DNA from: Psychrobacter sp. UBA6766
Lineage (GTDB): Bacteria > Pseudomonadota > Gammaproteobacteria > Pseudomonadales > Moraxellaceae
Assembly (NCBI RefSeq): GCF_002453355.1
Contig: NZ_DKGQ01000025.1
Coordinates: forward strand, 34,139-98,138
Direction of reading: 5' to 3'
Length of the DNA: 64,000 bases
Below, one piece after another: positions 26,063 to 35,247 of the stretch. How positions within the stretch are numbered: the stretch's first letter is position 1; every line of letters starts with the position of its first letter. The translations under genes and the position numbers were made by a program. The notes under the pieces are model-generated. The model worked only from the letters and a program-made list of their open reading frames with translations. It did no database searches and was not told the origin of the DNA.

Positions 26063-28111
26063 ATGCAGCAGTCACCTCACTCCCCACAGTCTAAGTCATT
26101 ATCTGCGTCAGCCATTGATTCTGCTGCACCGCTATCGAACCTGCAAAAAACCTATGCAGTTATTCCACGTGAGCGTCCACATACGCCCCTGCTTGATACG
26201 GTAGCAGCGCCCGCTGACCTTAAAGCCTTTAATGAGGCACAGCTAATTACTTTGGCGGATGAGCTGCGGCTTTTTCTCTTGTATTCAGCGGGTCAAAGTG
26301 GCGGTCATTTTGGGGCCAATTTAGGCGTTATTGAATTGACCATTGCGCTGCATTATCTGTTAGATGCGCCGCAAGATCAGATTGTTTGGGACGTCGGCCA
26401 TCAGGCTTATGCTCATAAAGTGTTGACAGGGCGCCGTGAAAAGCTTGGCACCATCCGCTCAAAAGATGGTTTGACTGCTTTTCCTGAACGCGCCGAGTCT
26501 GTCTTCGATACTTTTGGGGTGGGCCATTCATCGACCTCTATTTCAGCCGGTCTTGGTATGAGTTTAGCGCTGCGCTATCAAGGCCGGGCACAAACCGTTG
26601 CCTGTATTATTGGTGACGGCGCCATGACAGGTGGTATGGCGTTTGAAGCGATGAATGACGCCGTGCAGCAAGATGCGGATTTGTTGGTCATTTTAAATGA
26701 CAATGATATGTCGATATCTTGTTCAATTGGTGGCTTTTCGCGGCATTTAGCGACGTTATGGGAGTCAGGGTATCAAGTTGATATCTCTGATGCAGGCGAG
26801 CCAATACTATGCCAGCGCCCTGATATGCAGGCTTATGACCGCCGAAAACGTCATAATGAGCTGCGCGATGTGCCGCAATTAGAAGACAATTTGTTTAAAG
26901 CCATTGGTTTTACTTACTTTGGCCCATTTGATGGGCATAATATCCCTGAGCTACTGCGCGTGCTGTCGATTGCCAAGCAATTAAAAGGCCCGGTGTTAGT
27001 CCATATTTATACCACTAAAGGTAAAGGCTTTGCACCTGCTGAATTAGATCCCGTAGGCTATCATGCCATTAGTAAGTTACCTGCCGAAGCTAGTGAAAAG
27101 AAAGCATTAAAAGACAGTCTGACAACTAGCAAGCCGCTATTAAAATACTCGCAAGTATTTGGCCAGTTTTTATGCGACAAAGCCGCAGCTGATGATAAGC
27201 TACTCGCGATTACCCCCGCCATGGAAGAAGGCTCGGGAATGATTGAGTTTGCCCGTCAATTCCCAAATCGTTTTTTTGATGTAGCGATTGCTGAGCAACA
27301 TGCCGTAACTTTGGCGGGCGGAATGGCAACCCAAGGCGTCAAGCCAATCGTGGTGATTTATTCGACATTTTTGCAACGTGGCTACGATCAGCTGATTCAT
27401 GATGTGGCGCTGCAGAATCTTGATGTAATGTTTGCCATTGACCGTGCCGGTTTGGTCGGTGAAGATGGTGCTACCCATGCTGGTGTATTCGATTTTGCCT
27501 TTTTACGCTGTGTTCCGAATATGCTGATTGCCGCGCCAAAAGACGAAAATGAATGCTATCATCTGCTTAATACTTGTTATGAATATCAAGGCTGTACAGC
27601 AGTACGCTATCCGCGTGGTACAGGAACTGGCGCAGTTATAGAGCAGCCAGCTCAAGTTTATCCTATTGGTAAAGCGGTGGTAGAATCGGTATTAGGTCAA
27701 GATAACGCACCTAATAAGTTGGCATTATTAGCCTTTGGTACCATGGTGGCTACCGCTGAGCAAGCCGCAAAAAGCCTGATTAATGATAATATAACATCAG
27801 ATTGTCAGATTCATGTGGTCAATATGCGTTGGGTAAAACCTTTGGATACTCATTTTCTCGAAAGCTTAATTGAGCAAGGTATCACCCATATTGCAACCCT
27901 AGAAGAGCATATGATTATGGGCGGCGCGGGCAGTGCGGTAAATGAGTATCTGCTAAACGAATCGGCCGCCTTTAAAAATAGTCGCCCAGCTATTTGTAAT
28001 ATTGGCATTCCTGATCGCTTTATTGCTCATGGTTCGCAGGCAGAGCAAATGGCCGACTGTGGTTTGGATGTTGCAGGCGTCGTTAGTCAGCTTCAGCAGT
28101 TGCTAAAATAA
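26063..28111 (+). CDS. dxs: 1-deoxy-D-xylulose-5-phosphate synthase
   Basis: Thiamine-diphosphate enzyme joining pyruvate and glyceraldehyde 3-phosphate, the entry step of the MEP isoprenoid pathway; the product also feeds thiazole (ThiG) and pyridoxal synthesis. Family motifs: SGGHFGANLG, WDVGHQAYAHK, GHSSTSIS, GDGAMTGGMAFEAMN with LNDNDMSIS (ThDP binding), IAEQHAVTLAGG (catalytic Glu) and the C-terminal transketolase domain. The ATG used gives 682 residues, about 60 more than E. coli at the N-terminus; an in-frame TTG at 26042 would add 7. The N-terminal extension is polar and probably disordered. Confidence 0.96.
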   Translation: MQQSPHSPQSKSLSASAIDSAAPLSNLQKTYAVIPRERPHTPLLDTVAAPADLKAFNEAQLITLADELRLFLLYSAGQSGGHFGANLGVIELTIALHYLLDAPQDQIVWDVGHQAYAHKVLTGRREKLGTIRSKDGLTAFPERAESVFDTFGVGHSSTSISAGLGMSLALRYQGRAQTVACIIGDGAMTGGMAFEAMNDAVQQDADLLVILNDNDMSISCSIGGFSRHLATLWESGYQVDISDAGEPILCQRPDMQAYDRRKRHNELRDVPQLEDNLFKAIGFTYFGPFDGHNIPELLRVLSIAKQLKGPVLVHIYTTKGKGFAPAELDPVGYHAISKLPAEASEKKALKDSLTTSKPLLKYSQVFGQFLCDKAAADDKLLAITPAMEEGSGMIEFARQFPNRFFDVAIAEQHAVTLAGGMATQGVKPIVVIYSTFLQRGYDQLIHDVALQNLDVMFAIDRAGLVGEDGATHAGVFDFAFLRCVPNMLIAAPKDENECYHLLNTCYEYQGCTAVRYPRGTGTGAVIEQPAQVYPIGKAVVESVLGQDNAPNKLALLAFGTMVATAEQAAKSLINDNITSDCQIHVVNMRWVKPLDTHFLESLIEQGITHIATLEEHMIMGGAGSAVNEYLLNESAAFKNSRPAICNIGIPDRFIAHGSQAEQMADCGLDVAGVVSQLQQLLK

Positions 28112-28375
28112 AACCCTATCACTAATAAAAAATTGCTAAAATAGCGGACTGAAAAATAAAGCATTTTTGCTTAAACCTCGCCTACTTGCCGTAGGTGTGA
28201 ATTATTTGACAACTTGGGCAGCACCACTACTAGCAATCATAGATTTGGCTTGCTAGTCGGCGATGGTTTTCATTAGTTATGAATATGATTCAGCTTTAAA
28301 TAGGTTTTATTTTTCGTACATTTTGTAAGTCCCATCTTTTAAGTAGTATTCATTCATCAAACAAATAGGTTATTT

Positions 28376-29203
28376 ATGGAACCCATGGTCGTCATCGCAG
28401 CGCGTGCTGCTGAAAAAGTTGGTAAAGAGATTTTATATGCGCATCAAAACCGTCATAAAATTGAGCTGGATATCGAGTCAAAAGGGCTTGATGGTTTGGT
28501 TACGCGTATTGATCGCTTCAGCGAAGAGCTGACGATTGAAACCTTAAAAGCCAGCTACCCAAATCACTCATTCTTGGGTGAAGAATTTGGTATGCAAGAA
28601 GGTCGCGGTGAAGATGCTGACTGGTGTTGGATTATCGATCCGTTAGATGGCACCAAAAACTTCGTCCATGGTGTGCCGCAGTTTTGTGTTTCTATCGCTG
28701 TGCAGCATAAAGGCGTGACCCAACACGGCGTTATCTATGATCCTGTTCGTGATGAGATGTTCTCTGCTAGCCGTGGTAAAGGTGCGCGGTTAAACCAACG
28801 CCGTATCAATGTGAGCGAGCGTAAAACCATCGACGGCGGCCTGTTTACTACTGGTCATCCGCTTGAGCGTAAACGCAATGGTGAAGTCATCTCTTATGCC
28901 AAGCAGCATTTTGAAAGCTTACAGAAAATCTCTGAAGCGGGCGGTCAAATTCGCCGTTTAGGTTCAGCTGCGCTTGATTTATGTTATGTCGCCGCTGGTC
29001 GTTTTGATGGCTACTTTGAGATGTCTATCAAGCCTTGGGATATCGCTGCTGGCGAGCTTATCGTAACCGAAGCACGCGGCGTCGTCGTTGACCATACTGG
29101 CGCACACAACTCAATGACTTCAGGCTCTATCTTTGCCTGTAACGTCAAACTACTAAAACCTTTGATGCAAGTCGTTGTCCCAACATGGGGCGATATTTTG
29201 TAG
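28376..29203 (+). CDS. suhB: inositol-1-monophosphatase family protein SuhB
   Basis: 275-residue member of the inositol monophosphatase family, with metal sites in GEEFG (Glu69/70), IDPLDGTKNF (Asp88, Asp91) and KPWDIAAG. The N-terminal PMVVIAARAAEKVGKEIL fits SuhB, which in E. coli also joins the rRNA antitermination complex with NusA/B/G. The RNA-polymerase role is inferred from orthology. Monocistronic; the terminator at 29246-29279 ends it. Confidence 0.93.
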   Translation: MEPMVVIAARAAEKVGKEILYAHQNRHKIELDIESKGLDGLVTRIDRFSEELTIETLKASYPNHSFLGEEFGMQEGRGEDADWCWIIDPLDGTKNFVHGVPQFCVSIAVQHKGVTQHGVIYDPVRDEMFSASRGKGARLNQRRINVSERKTIDGGLFTTGHPLERKRNGEVISYAKQHFESLQKISEAGGQIRRLGSAALDLCYVAAGRFDGYFEMSIKPWDIAAGELIVTEARGVVVDHTGAHNSMTSGSIFACNVKLLKPLMQVVVPTWGDIL

Positions 29204-29245
29204 TTCTCTGCTGTCTAAGGTATAGATGATTTAATGTTAATAGCA

Positions 29246-29279
29246 AAAAGCTGGTCCCGTTATGGAGCCAGCTTTTTTG
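29246..29279. terminator. bidirectional terminator overlapping the WS/DGAT stop codon
   Basis: AAAAAGCTGG pairs with CCAGCTTTTTT around a 13-nt loop. It serves suhB and, on the other strand, is formed partly by the last codons and stop of the WS/DGAT gene (stop at 29260-29262). Confidence 0.85.
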
Positions 29280-30699
29280 TTTTACCGTTTTCTTTGTCGC
29301 TACTTTTATCTGTAACCGTAATACCTTGAAATTCAAGCGCTTTACTGGTGCGCTCTAATAGCTGCAACTCTTCTTCTATCAACACGAGCATGTCTTGCAC
29401 ATGCGGCAAAGCTTTACTACAAGCGGTAATACCAAACTCAATCTTGTCCAAATAGCTGGCAAGGGTAATATTCATCGCTTGACCGTTAAATACGATCGAC
29501 GCCGGATACAAAGATTGCAAGCGCGCGCCATTCCAATAAAGCGGTTTTTCAGAACCGGGAACGTTCGAGATAATAAGGTTGAAAGCCTGCTTTTTAGGAA
29601 ATATGTTTGTTGCCAAATTGATGCCTTCCCAAGCATAGGCAATCACACTATAGTTAATCACTTGCGCCTGATTCATACGCCGAAAGCGGCGCTTGCCATT
29701 ATTCATACTGCGGTGAATCAGCTTAATTCTGCTTAATGGGTCATCTAAATGCGTTCCCAAATTGGCCAGTACAAATGACAGTTGATTACCCGATACGCTA
29801 TTATCCGTACGTAATGACATCGGTACAAAAGCAATCAATGGCTTGCTTGGTAGCGCATCCATCGCTAGCAAATAGCGGCGAATGGCACCCGCACAAACGG
29901 CAAGCACAACATCGTTTTTACTGATATTTAGACGCTCAGCAATATCGTTAAAACGCTGAATATCATACGACTGGGCGGCGATGCGCCGTGAGGCTGAAAT
30001 GCGTTTATTGAGGATACTCATCGGCGCCGCAAAAGTGCTGACATAACTGTCGTCACCGAGATGTTTCAAATTATCGAGCAGTTCTGTAAATACTGGTTTA
30101 ATGGTGGATATTTGCTCTTTGATAATCCGCCGCGCTGAGCGCTCTTTTGGCAGGAGCGCATCGACTTGATTACGATGGCGCGCCATTAATGACCAAATCG
30201 GTAGCGTGACCGGTTCGGTTGGCGATTGAGATAAGGATTTTTTGACCAAGCGCATCGCTGCGATGCCATCAACCAAGGAATGATGGATTTTAAAATATAA
30301 AGCAAAACGCTCAGGAGCGCCTTCGCTTTCCGGCTGAATGCCTTCAATAACATGACATTCCCACAGCGGCATTGCGCGGTCTAAAAGGCGACCATGTTCC
30401 CTTGATACATACATCAACAGCTCGCGTACGCGGGCAGGTTTTGGTAGCGCCACATGGTGTAAGTGATGCTCAACGTCAAAGTGTTTGTCTTTTTTCCAAA
30501 ATATCAGATGCTCAAGCACTTGGTTAAATGGAAAAGTTGGTGGCACATCAGAGTGCTGCATTTGTTTGACCAATTGGCAGACAAAATCGCTATCTGCATT
30601 TTTTGGTAATTCGAATAAGAGAAGACCGCCAACATGCATGGGCTGTTTACGCGACTCAAGAAGTAAAAACAACTGGTCGACTGCTGTTAGAAGTCGCAT
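29260..30699 (-). CDS. wax ester synthase / diacylglycerol acyltransferase
   Basis: 479-residue WS/DGAT enzyme that esterifies fatty alcohols (wax esters) or diacylglycerol (triacylglycerol) with acyl-CoA at the membrane face, making storage lipid. The catalytic HHxxxDG is HHSLVDG (139-145). Also present: LDRAMPLWECHVIEG, NDVVLAVCAGAIRRYL, FVPMSLR and ISNVPGSEKPLYWNGARL, all typical of the Acinetobacter/Psychrobacter enzymes. It is monocistronic. The C-terminal 25 residues are charged and poorly conserved, and their last codons form one arm of the shared terminator. Confidence 0.94.
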   Translation of the reverse strand: MRLLTAVDQLFLLLESRKQPMHVGGLLLFELPKNADSDFVCQLVKQMQHSDVPPTFPFNQVLEHLIFWKKDKHFDVEHHLHHVALPKPARVRELLMYVSREHGRLLDRAMPLWECHVIEGIQPESEGAPERFALYFKIHHSLVDGIAAMRLVKKSLSQSPTEPVTLPIWSLMARHRNQVDALLPKERSARRIIKEQISTIKPVFTELLDNLKHLGDDSYVSTFAAPMSILNKRISASRRIAAQSYDIQRFNDIAERLNISKNDVVLAVCAGAIRRYLLAMDALPSKPLIAFVPMSLRTDNSVSGNQLSFVLANLGTHLDDPLSRIKLIHRSMNNGKRRFRRMNQAQVINYSVIAYAWEGINLATNIFPKKQAFNLIISNVPGSEKPLYWNGARLQSLYPASIVFNGQAMNITLASYLDKIEFGITACSKALPHVQDMLVLIEEELQLLERTSKALEFQGITVTDKSSDKENGKTKKLAP

Positions 30700-30875
30700 A
30701 ATAAATCCTTTTATAAAAATGAAAAGATATTCAATGAAACAAAGGCCAAACGATTATAAAATAACTGAAAAGTCTTATTAATGATAAAAATATCTATGAC
30801 GACATTCTTATCATTTTATAAATTATTTTTGCTAAAAACCTAAATAAAAGATTTGAAAAAACTTAGCTGAAACCG

Positions 30876-31748
30876 CTACTGAAAAAAGTAGCCAGTCTGC
30901 GGCGAGCTAGCAATGGCCATTTTGCGCATCGGCATACGACCAGCTAAGAAAGCTTGACGACCTGCCCAAATAGCATGTTTCATGGCCTGCGCCATCAAAA
31001 CAGGGTTTTGCGCATTGGCAATCGCTGAGTTCATCAGCACGCCATCACAACCAAGCTCCATAGCAATTGCGGCATCAGAAGCTGTACCAACCCCAGCATC
31101 AACCAAAACGGGCACTTTAGCATTTTCAATAATCAGGCTAAGTGTATGGCGATTAAGCAAACCAAGACCAGAACCGATCAAACTTCCAAGCGGCATAATC
31201 GCCACGCAGCCCATGCTTTCTAATTCTTGAGCGACAATAGGGTCGTCTGACGTATAAACCATGACTTCAAAGCCATCATTAATTAACACTTTGGCGGCTT
31301 TTAAGGTTTCCATCACATTTGGATAAAGAGACTTTTCATCGCCCAACACTTCTAGCTTCACCAGATTATGTCCGCCCAATAGTTCGCGAGCAAGCTTACA
31401 AGTGCGAACCGCAGTTTCGGCATCAAAGCAGCCCGCCGTATTGGGTAAAATAGTATATTTATCCGGTGAAATGACATCTAATAAATTTGGCTCATCGCTG
31501 TTTTGTCCGATATTGGTACGGCGAATGGCAACGGTGACAATTTCAGCTTCTGAGGCGCCAATAGCCGCACCCGTTTCAGCCATATCTTTATATTTTCCAG
31601 TTCCAACCAACAATCGAGACGAGAAGGTACGACTGCCAACTGTGAAAGTGTCTTGTGAAAGATTATCTTGTAAAAGGTTGTCTTGTGAGAGATTGTCCTG
31701 CGAGGACAATGACATTGGATTGGCATGAGAAGTTGTGTGTTTTGACAT
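30876..31748 (-). CDS. thiG: thiazole synthase
   Basis: Forms thiazole phosphate from deoxyxylulose 5-phosphate (from Dxs), dehydroglycine and ThiS thiocarboxylate. TIM-barrel features: LLVGTGKY near the N-terminus, the Schiff-base lysine in LVKLEVLGDEK, AIMPLGSLIGSGLG and DAGVGTASDAA...GVLMNSAIA. At 290 residues it is about 30 longer than usual: residues 16-35 are a pentapeptide repeat (SQDNL-type, four copies) from a 15-bp tandem DNA repeat. AGGA 8 nt upstream supports the first ATG. No TPP riboswitch is visible upstream; thiS lies far away at 8095. Confidence 0.95.
   Translation of the reverse strand: MSKHTTSHANPMSLSSQDNLSQDNLLQDNLSQDTFTVGSRTFSSRLLVGTGKYKDMAETGAAIGASEAEIVTVAIRRTNIGQNSDEPNLLDVISPDKYTILPNTAGCFDAETAVRTCKLARELLGGHNLVKLEVLGDEKSLYPNVMETLKAAKVLINDGFEVMVYTSDDPIVAQELESMGCVAIMPLGSLIGSGLGLLNRHTLSLIIENAKVPVLVDAGVGTASDAAIAMELGCDGVLMNSAIANAQNPVLMAQAMKHAIWAGRQAFLAGRMPMRKMAIASSPQTGYFFQ
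31650..31709 (-). repeat. 4 x 15-bp in-frame tandem repeat in thiG
   Basis: Units at 31650-31664, 31665-31679, 31680-31694 and 31695-31709 are variants of one 15-mer and encode SQDNL, SQDNL, LQDNL and SQDTF near the ThiG N-terminus. Copy number could vary by slippage without breaking the frame. Confidence 0.85.
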
Positions 31749-32148
31749 AAGATTGATCCTAATAGCGGGCGAACAGAGGTAGCTAACAAGGTTATTTATA
31801 AAATGATGAACAAGAATTTATATTAATAGTATCAGTAGTTAAACGTAAGTGGTCGTCATGGAACTAAAAGTTTGCGACAAGGAATGTTAGTGTATGACTG
31901 TCTAAACAGCAAAGTCATAAATCATAGGAAAGCCTTGCTACTTGCGTAAAACAAAATGTTATTATAACAAACTCATGCGCGCTTACTGACAATCTTTACC
32001 CAGTTTAACGATTTAGGCAGGCGACTTAAAAGAGGAAAGTCAGCAGTACTTTTGACATTGATTATCGGCTAAATTTTCTAAACTCTCTAAGCTACGTTAT
32101 TTTTAATCGACGCTATTTTTTTAATTTGTCATTCACTAGGTCGTCTAT
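31749..32148. other. divergent region between thiG and gspE
   Basis: 400 bp, AT-rich, no credible gene or convincing promoter. The 11-mer TTTGCGACAAG near 31872 also occurs in the left end of the tnpB element at 36421, probably by chance. gspE has only a weak ribosome-binding site (TAGG). Confidence 0.4.
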
Positions 32149-33705
32149 ATGATGCAACTGCCATACAGCTTCGCAAAACGCCATCAAATTTTGGCCATTT
32201 TGGCTATTGACCCCGAGTTGCCACCGACTTTGGTATTGACCAAAGTTACGCCACTGTCCGCGATTAATGAAGCGGTGCGTTTTTTGCAGCAGCAAGGCGC
32301 GCGCGGCGTTCCAAACTACGAAAGTATCAGCGCCGATGATTTCGAAAAACGGATGAATGCCGCTTATGCCGGAAACACGGGCGAGTCGCAGCACATTGCC
32401 GCCGGGCTTGAAGACCATCCTGACCTGGATAGCTTAGCCGATAGCGTCCCTGAAACAGAAGATTTGATGGATCAACAAGACGATGCGCCGATTATTCGTC
32501 TGATTAATGCGCTATTGTCCGAAGCGATCCGTTTAAATGCCTCAGATATTCATATTGAAACTTTTGAAAAACGGCTAGTGGTACGATTTCGAGTTGATGG
32601 CGAGTTAAAAGAAATCATTACCCCAAAACGCCAATTAGCGCCGTTACTCGTCTCACGTATTAAAGTGATGGCTAAATTAGATATCGCCGAAAAGCGTGTA
32701 CCACAAGATGGTCGTATTAGCTTAAGGCTAGCAGGGCGCGAGGTCGATGTTCGGGTATCAACGCTGCCGTCGAGCTTTGGCGAGCGGGTCGTTATGCGGC
32801 TACTCGATAAGCAAGCAGGTCGTCTCAATATGACTTATTTAGGGCTTTCTGATAATGACTATAGCGAGCTTAAGCGCTTAATCCATCGTCCGCATGGCAT
32901 TATTTTGGTAACGGGACCAACGGGGTCAGGGAAAACTACCACGTTGTATTCTGCATTAACCGATTTGAATGACCAAACCCGCAATATTTTGACCGCGGAA
33001 GATCCGATTGAATTCCAGCTCGATGGTATTGGTCAGACGCAAGTCAATAATAAAGTGGATATGACCTTTGCGAAAAGTCTGCGCGCCATGTTACGTCAAG
33101 ATCCAGACGTGGTCATGGTTGGTGAAATTCGTGATTTAGAAACCGCAGAAATTGCCGTCCAAGCGTCGCTGACAGGACATTTGGTGTTATCAACGCTGCA
33201 TACCAATACTGCCATCGGCGCGGTGACGCGTTTGCAAGATATGGGTGTTGAGCCATTTTTATTATCGTCATCGCTGATTGGTGTCGTCGCCCAGCGTTTG
33301 GTGCGAACCTTATGCACATATTGTCACGACTGGCAAACTGCAGATAGCGAGCAAGCCAAATTATTTACTGAAATTGGTGTGACGCCAAGTGCTGCAAACA
33401 CAGGAACGGAAAACTTAGAAGAAAAGGCGATTAATCTGCCCAAACCCGTTGGCTGTGATAAATGTAATAATTCAGGGTTTAAAGGGCGGACGGCAATCTA
33501 TGAAGTGGTGCCAATTGACGATACCCTGCGTCGGATGATTCATAGTAACACGGCTGAATACGAGCTAGAAGAATACGCTCGCCAGCAAACCCCATCGATA
33601 CGTGCTGATGGGCTACGCAAAGTCATAGAAGGTCGAACGACGTTAGAAGAAGTTCTGCGAGTCACCAAAGAAAGCGCCCTAACCGATGACGCTATCCTTA
33701 GTTAA
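32149..33705 (+). CDS. gspE: type II secretion ATPase GspE
   Basis: Cytoplasmic motor ATPase of the type II secretion system. The 518-residue protein has an N-terminal N1E-like region (1-110) that binds GspL, then the PilT/GspE core: Walker A GPTGSGKTT (256-264), Asp box AEDPIE (283-288), Walker B VVMVGEIRD (321-329), His box LSTLHTN (348-354), and the zinc-binding four-Cys motif (Cys389, Cys392, Cys436, Cys439) that marks GspE/PilB. Overall order and the short N1 domain favour GspE over PilB. It stands alone; gspF and gspG lie 10-12 kb further on. Confidence 0.9.
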   Translation: MMQLPYSFAKRHQILAILAIDPELPPTLVLTKVTPLSAINEAVRFLQQQGARGVPNYESISADDFEKRMNAAYAGNTGESQHIAAGLEDHPDLDSLADSVPETEDLMDQQDDAPIIRLINALLSEAIRLNASDIHIETFEKRLVVRFRVDGELKEIITPKRQLAPLLVSRIKVMAKLDIAEKRVPQDGRISLRLAGREVDVRVSTLPSSFGERVVMRLLDKQAGRLNMTYLGLSDNDYSELKRLIHRPHGIILVTGPTGSGKTTTLYSALTDLNDQTRNILTAEDPIEFQLDGIGQTQVNNKVDMTFAKSLRAMLRQDPDVVMVGEIRDLETAEIAVQASLTGHLVLSTLHTNTAIGAVTRLQDMGVEPFLLSSSLIGVVAQRLVRTLCTYCHDWQTADSEQAKLFTEIGVTPSAANTGTENLEEKAINLPKPVGCDKCNNSGFKGRTAIYEVVPIDDTLRRMIHSNTAEYELEEYARQQTPSIRADGLRKVIEGRTTLEEVLRVTKESALTDDAILS

Positions 33706-33744
33706 TAGGAGTTAGTTTTTTGCCTAGAATGGCTTTTGACGCCG

Positions 33745-34233
33745 CTATTTTGCGGCGATACATTCAACCTCGACGCTAGCACCGGCTGCTAGCTCTGCGA
33801 CGCCAAAGGCTGAGCGAACAGGATAAGGCTTAGTCAGTTCTGCTTTATAGACTTTATTAAAGTCATCAAAGTCGTCCATATCGGTTAGCATTGCCATGCA
33901 TTTGACGATATCTGACTTTTGATAGCCGTACTTTAATAAGGTTTCATTGATATTGTCGAGCGCTTGTTTGGCTTCCGCTTTGACACCGCCTTTGACCAAT
34001 TTACCGTCTTTAAAACCAATTTGTCCGGACATGTATAACGTATCGCCTATACGCACCGCTTCTGAAAACGGATAATTGCCGCCGTCACCAAGAAATACAG
34101 GGCTCGATTTGGTAATGGTAGCGTTATTCGACGCTGGCGCCGCATTGGCATTAACTGCAACTCCTAGTGAACAGGCGCTAATTAGCAAGGCTTTAGATAA
34201 ATTGGTCGTCAGTTTATTGGTATATGTAGACAT
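33745..34233 (-). CDS. exported RidA/YjgF-family protein
   Basis: 162 residues. Residues 1-31 form a signal peptide with likely cleavage after NANA, and the rest is a complete RidA fold (about 40-162) with LYMSGQIG, the helix AEAKQALDNINETL, and the Arg of VRSAFGVAELA that in RidA binds enamine/imine substrates. RidA hydrolyses reactive 2-aminoacrylate-type imines in the cytoplasm; a periplasmic version must act on something else or not be catalytic. It is convergent with gspE (39-bp gap). Confidence 0.85.
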   Translation of the reverse strand: MSTYTNKLTTNLSKALLISACSLGVAVNANAAPASNNATITKSSPVFLGDGGNYPFSEAVRIGDTLYMSGQIGFKDGKLVKGGVKAEAKQALDNINETLLKYGYQKSDIVKCMAMLTDMDDFDDFNKVYKAELTKPYPVRSAFGVAELAAGASVEVECIAAK

Positions 34234-34297
34234 GCTTGTCTCCTTATTATGATGTTTTTTAAGTCCATTTTTAGGTGCTATAGTTTTTTATAATAAA

Positions 34298-35044
34298 TTA
34301 TAATTCATTGCTCTCTAGAATTTTTGAAGAAGACTGATTATCTTCTTCACTCTCAATCTGTTCGTTTTTGGATTGCTCATTCTCAAGTTGTTCACTCTCT
34401 AACTGTTTAGCTGCTTTACCTTGACGGCGCGCTTCTAATTCAGATTTCGGAATCCAAGCCCAGGTCATCTCAACGACGATGGGGTCGCGGTCGCTATCGG
34501 ACTCACGGTCATGAATCACGCAGGGAATGATCATCTCGCCTTTTGGCGTATTTAAAATATCCAAACGCTGCTCATCAGATAATGAGGCTACGGCGGCAAT
34601 TTGACCTTTTTTAATCGGGCGATAAAAATTCACTGAATAAGACTTAATTAATAATACACGGTCAGAAGGTAGGTTTAAACCTAAAATGAACCCTGTCGCG
34701 GTTTCAGCAAGCAAGGTGATGGCGACGGCATGGACTGAGCCAATATGATTTTGTACCGCTCTGGTATTATTTAAGCTAACCACCACTTGATTGGGATCGA
34801 CTGTCTCATAATAGATGCCTGTCGTGCCCACATACGGCACTACTTTCCCAAAGGCTTTTGATAAAATGCTGGCGCGCGCCCCCGCAGGCAAATATTTGGT
34901 GACAGACAACAACTTGGTAAATTGGTTGCTAATAGGTTTTAGCGTACTATTTGGTTGTTCGACTGGCACTTTAGTGTTGTCAGAAACCTTGGCCGGCAGT
35001 TTGCTACTCAGTTTGCTAGGGAGTTTTTTTAATAATCCTGACAT
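34298..35044 (-). CDS. hotdog-fold protein (DUF4442 / PaaI-like thioesterase family)
   Basis: 248 residues. The middle (about 40-195) matches the DUF4442 hotdog family: VPYVGTTGIYYETVDPNQVVV, NHIGSVHAVAITLLAETATG (the hotdog helix) and KSYSVNFYRPIKKG. Family members are thought to be acyl thioesterases but the substrate is unknown. Both ends are low complexity: a KLPS/KLSS/KLPA repeat at residues 8-21 and an acidic pentapeptide repeat at 216-235. The 64-bp gap to the RidA gene on the same strand suggests one transcript. Confidence 0.75.
   Translation of the reverse strand: MSGLLKKLPSKLSSKLPAKVSDNTKVPVEQPNSTLKPISNQFTKLLSVTKYLPAGARASILSKAFGKVVPYVGTTGIYYETVDPNQVVVSLNNTRAVQNHIGSVHAVAITLLAETATGFILGLNLPSDRVLLIKSYSVNFYRPIKKGQIAAVASLSDEQRLDILNTPKGEMIIPCVIHDRESDSDRDPIVVEMTWAWIPKSELEARRQGKAAKQLESEQLENEQSKNEQIESEEDNQSSSKILESNEL
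34340..34399 (-). repeat. 4 x 15-bp in-frame tandem repeat in the hotdog gene
   Basis: Four 15-bp units encode ESEQL, ENEQS, KNEQI and ESEED near the C-terminus, beyond the hotdog fold. Confidence 0.7.
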
Positions 35045-35247
35045 ACAACATTCCTCAATTTGAAGTGGGATTTACGATACTTACTACTGGTTTTTTGCTG
35101 CTGATGCTTTGCCACTGGGATAAAAAGGTTTAGACGATGGATGAGGCGGCTAATTCTTTTTATCATGCTTTTTATCTTAGCAACTATTTTAGTTATGGTA
35201 CATCAAGCGCCGTATCGCTACTATTATTAACATGAACTACCGCGCTT

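Noticed and set aside
31650..31709. CRISPR-like short repeat
   Set aside because: Repeats are contiguous 15-mers inside a reading frame, with no spacers and no cas genes.
31872..31882. Eleven-base match to the left end of the tnpB element, as a possible relic insertion
   Set aside because: TTTGCGACAAG alone is too short; the second hairpin arm and palindrome are absent.
31749..32148. TPP riboswitch before thiG
   Set aside because: The CUGAGA and ACCUGAU-type blocks are not present.
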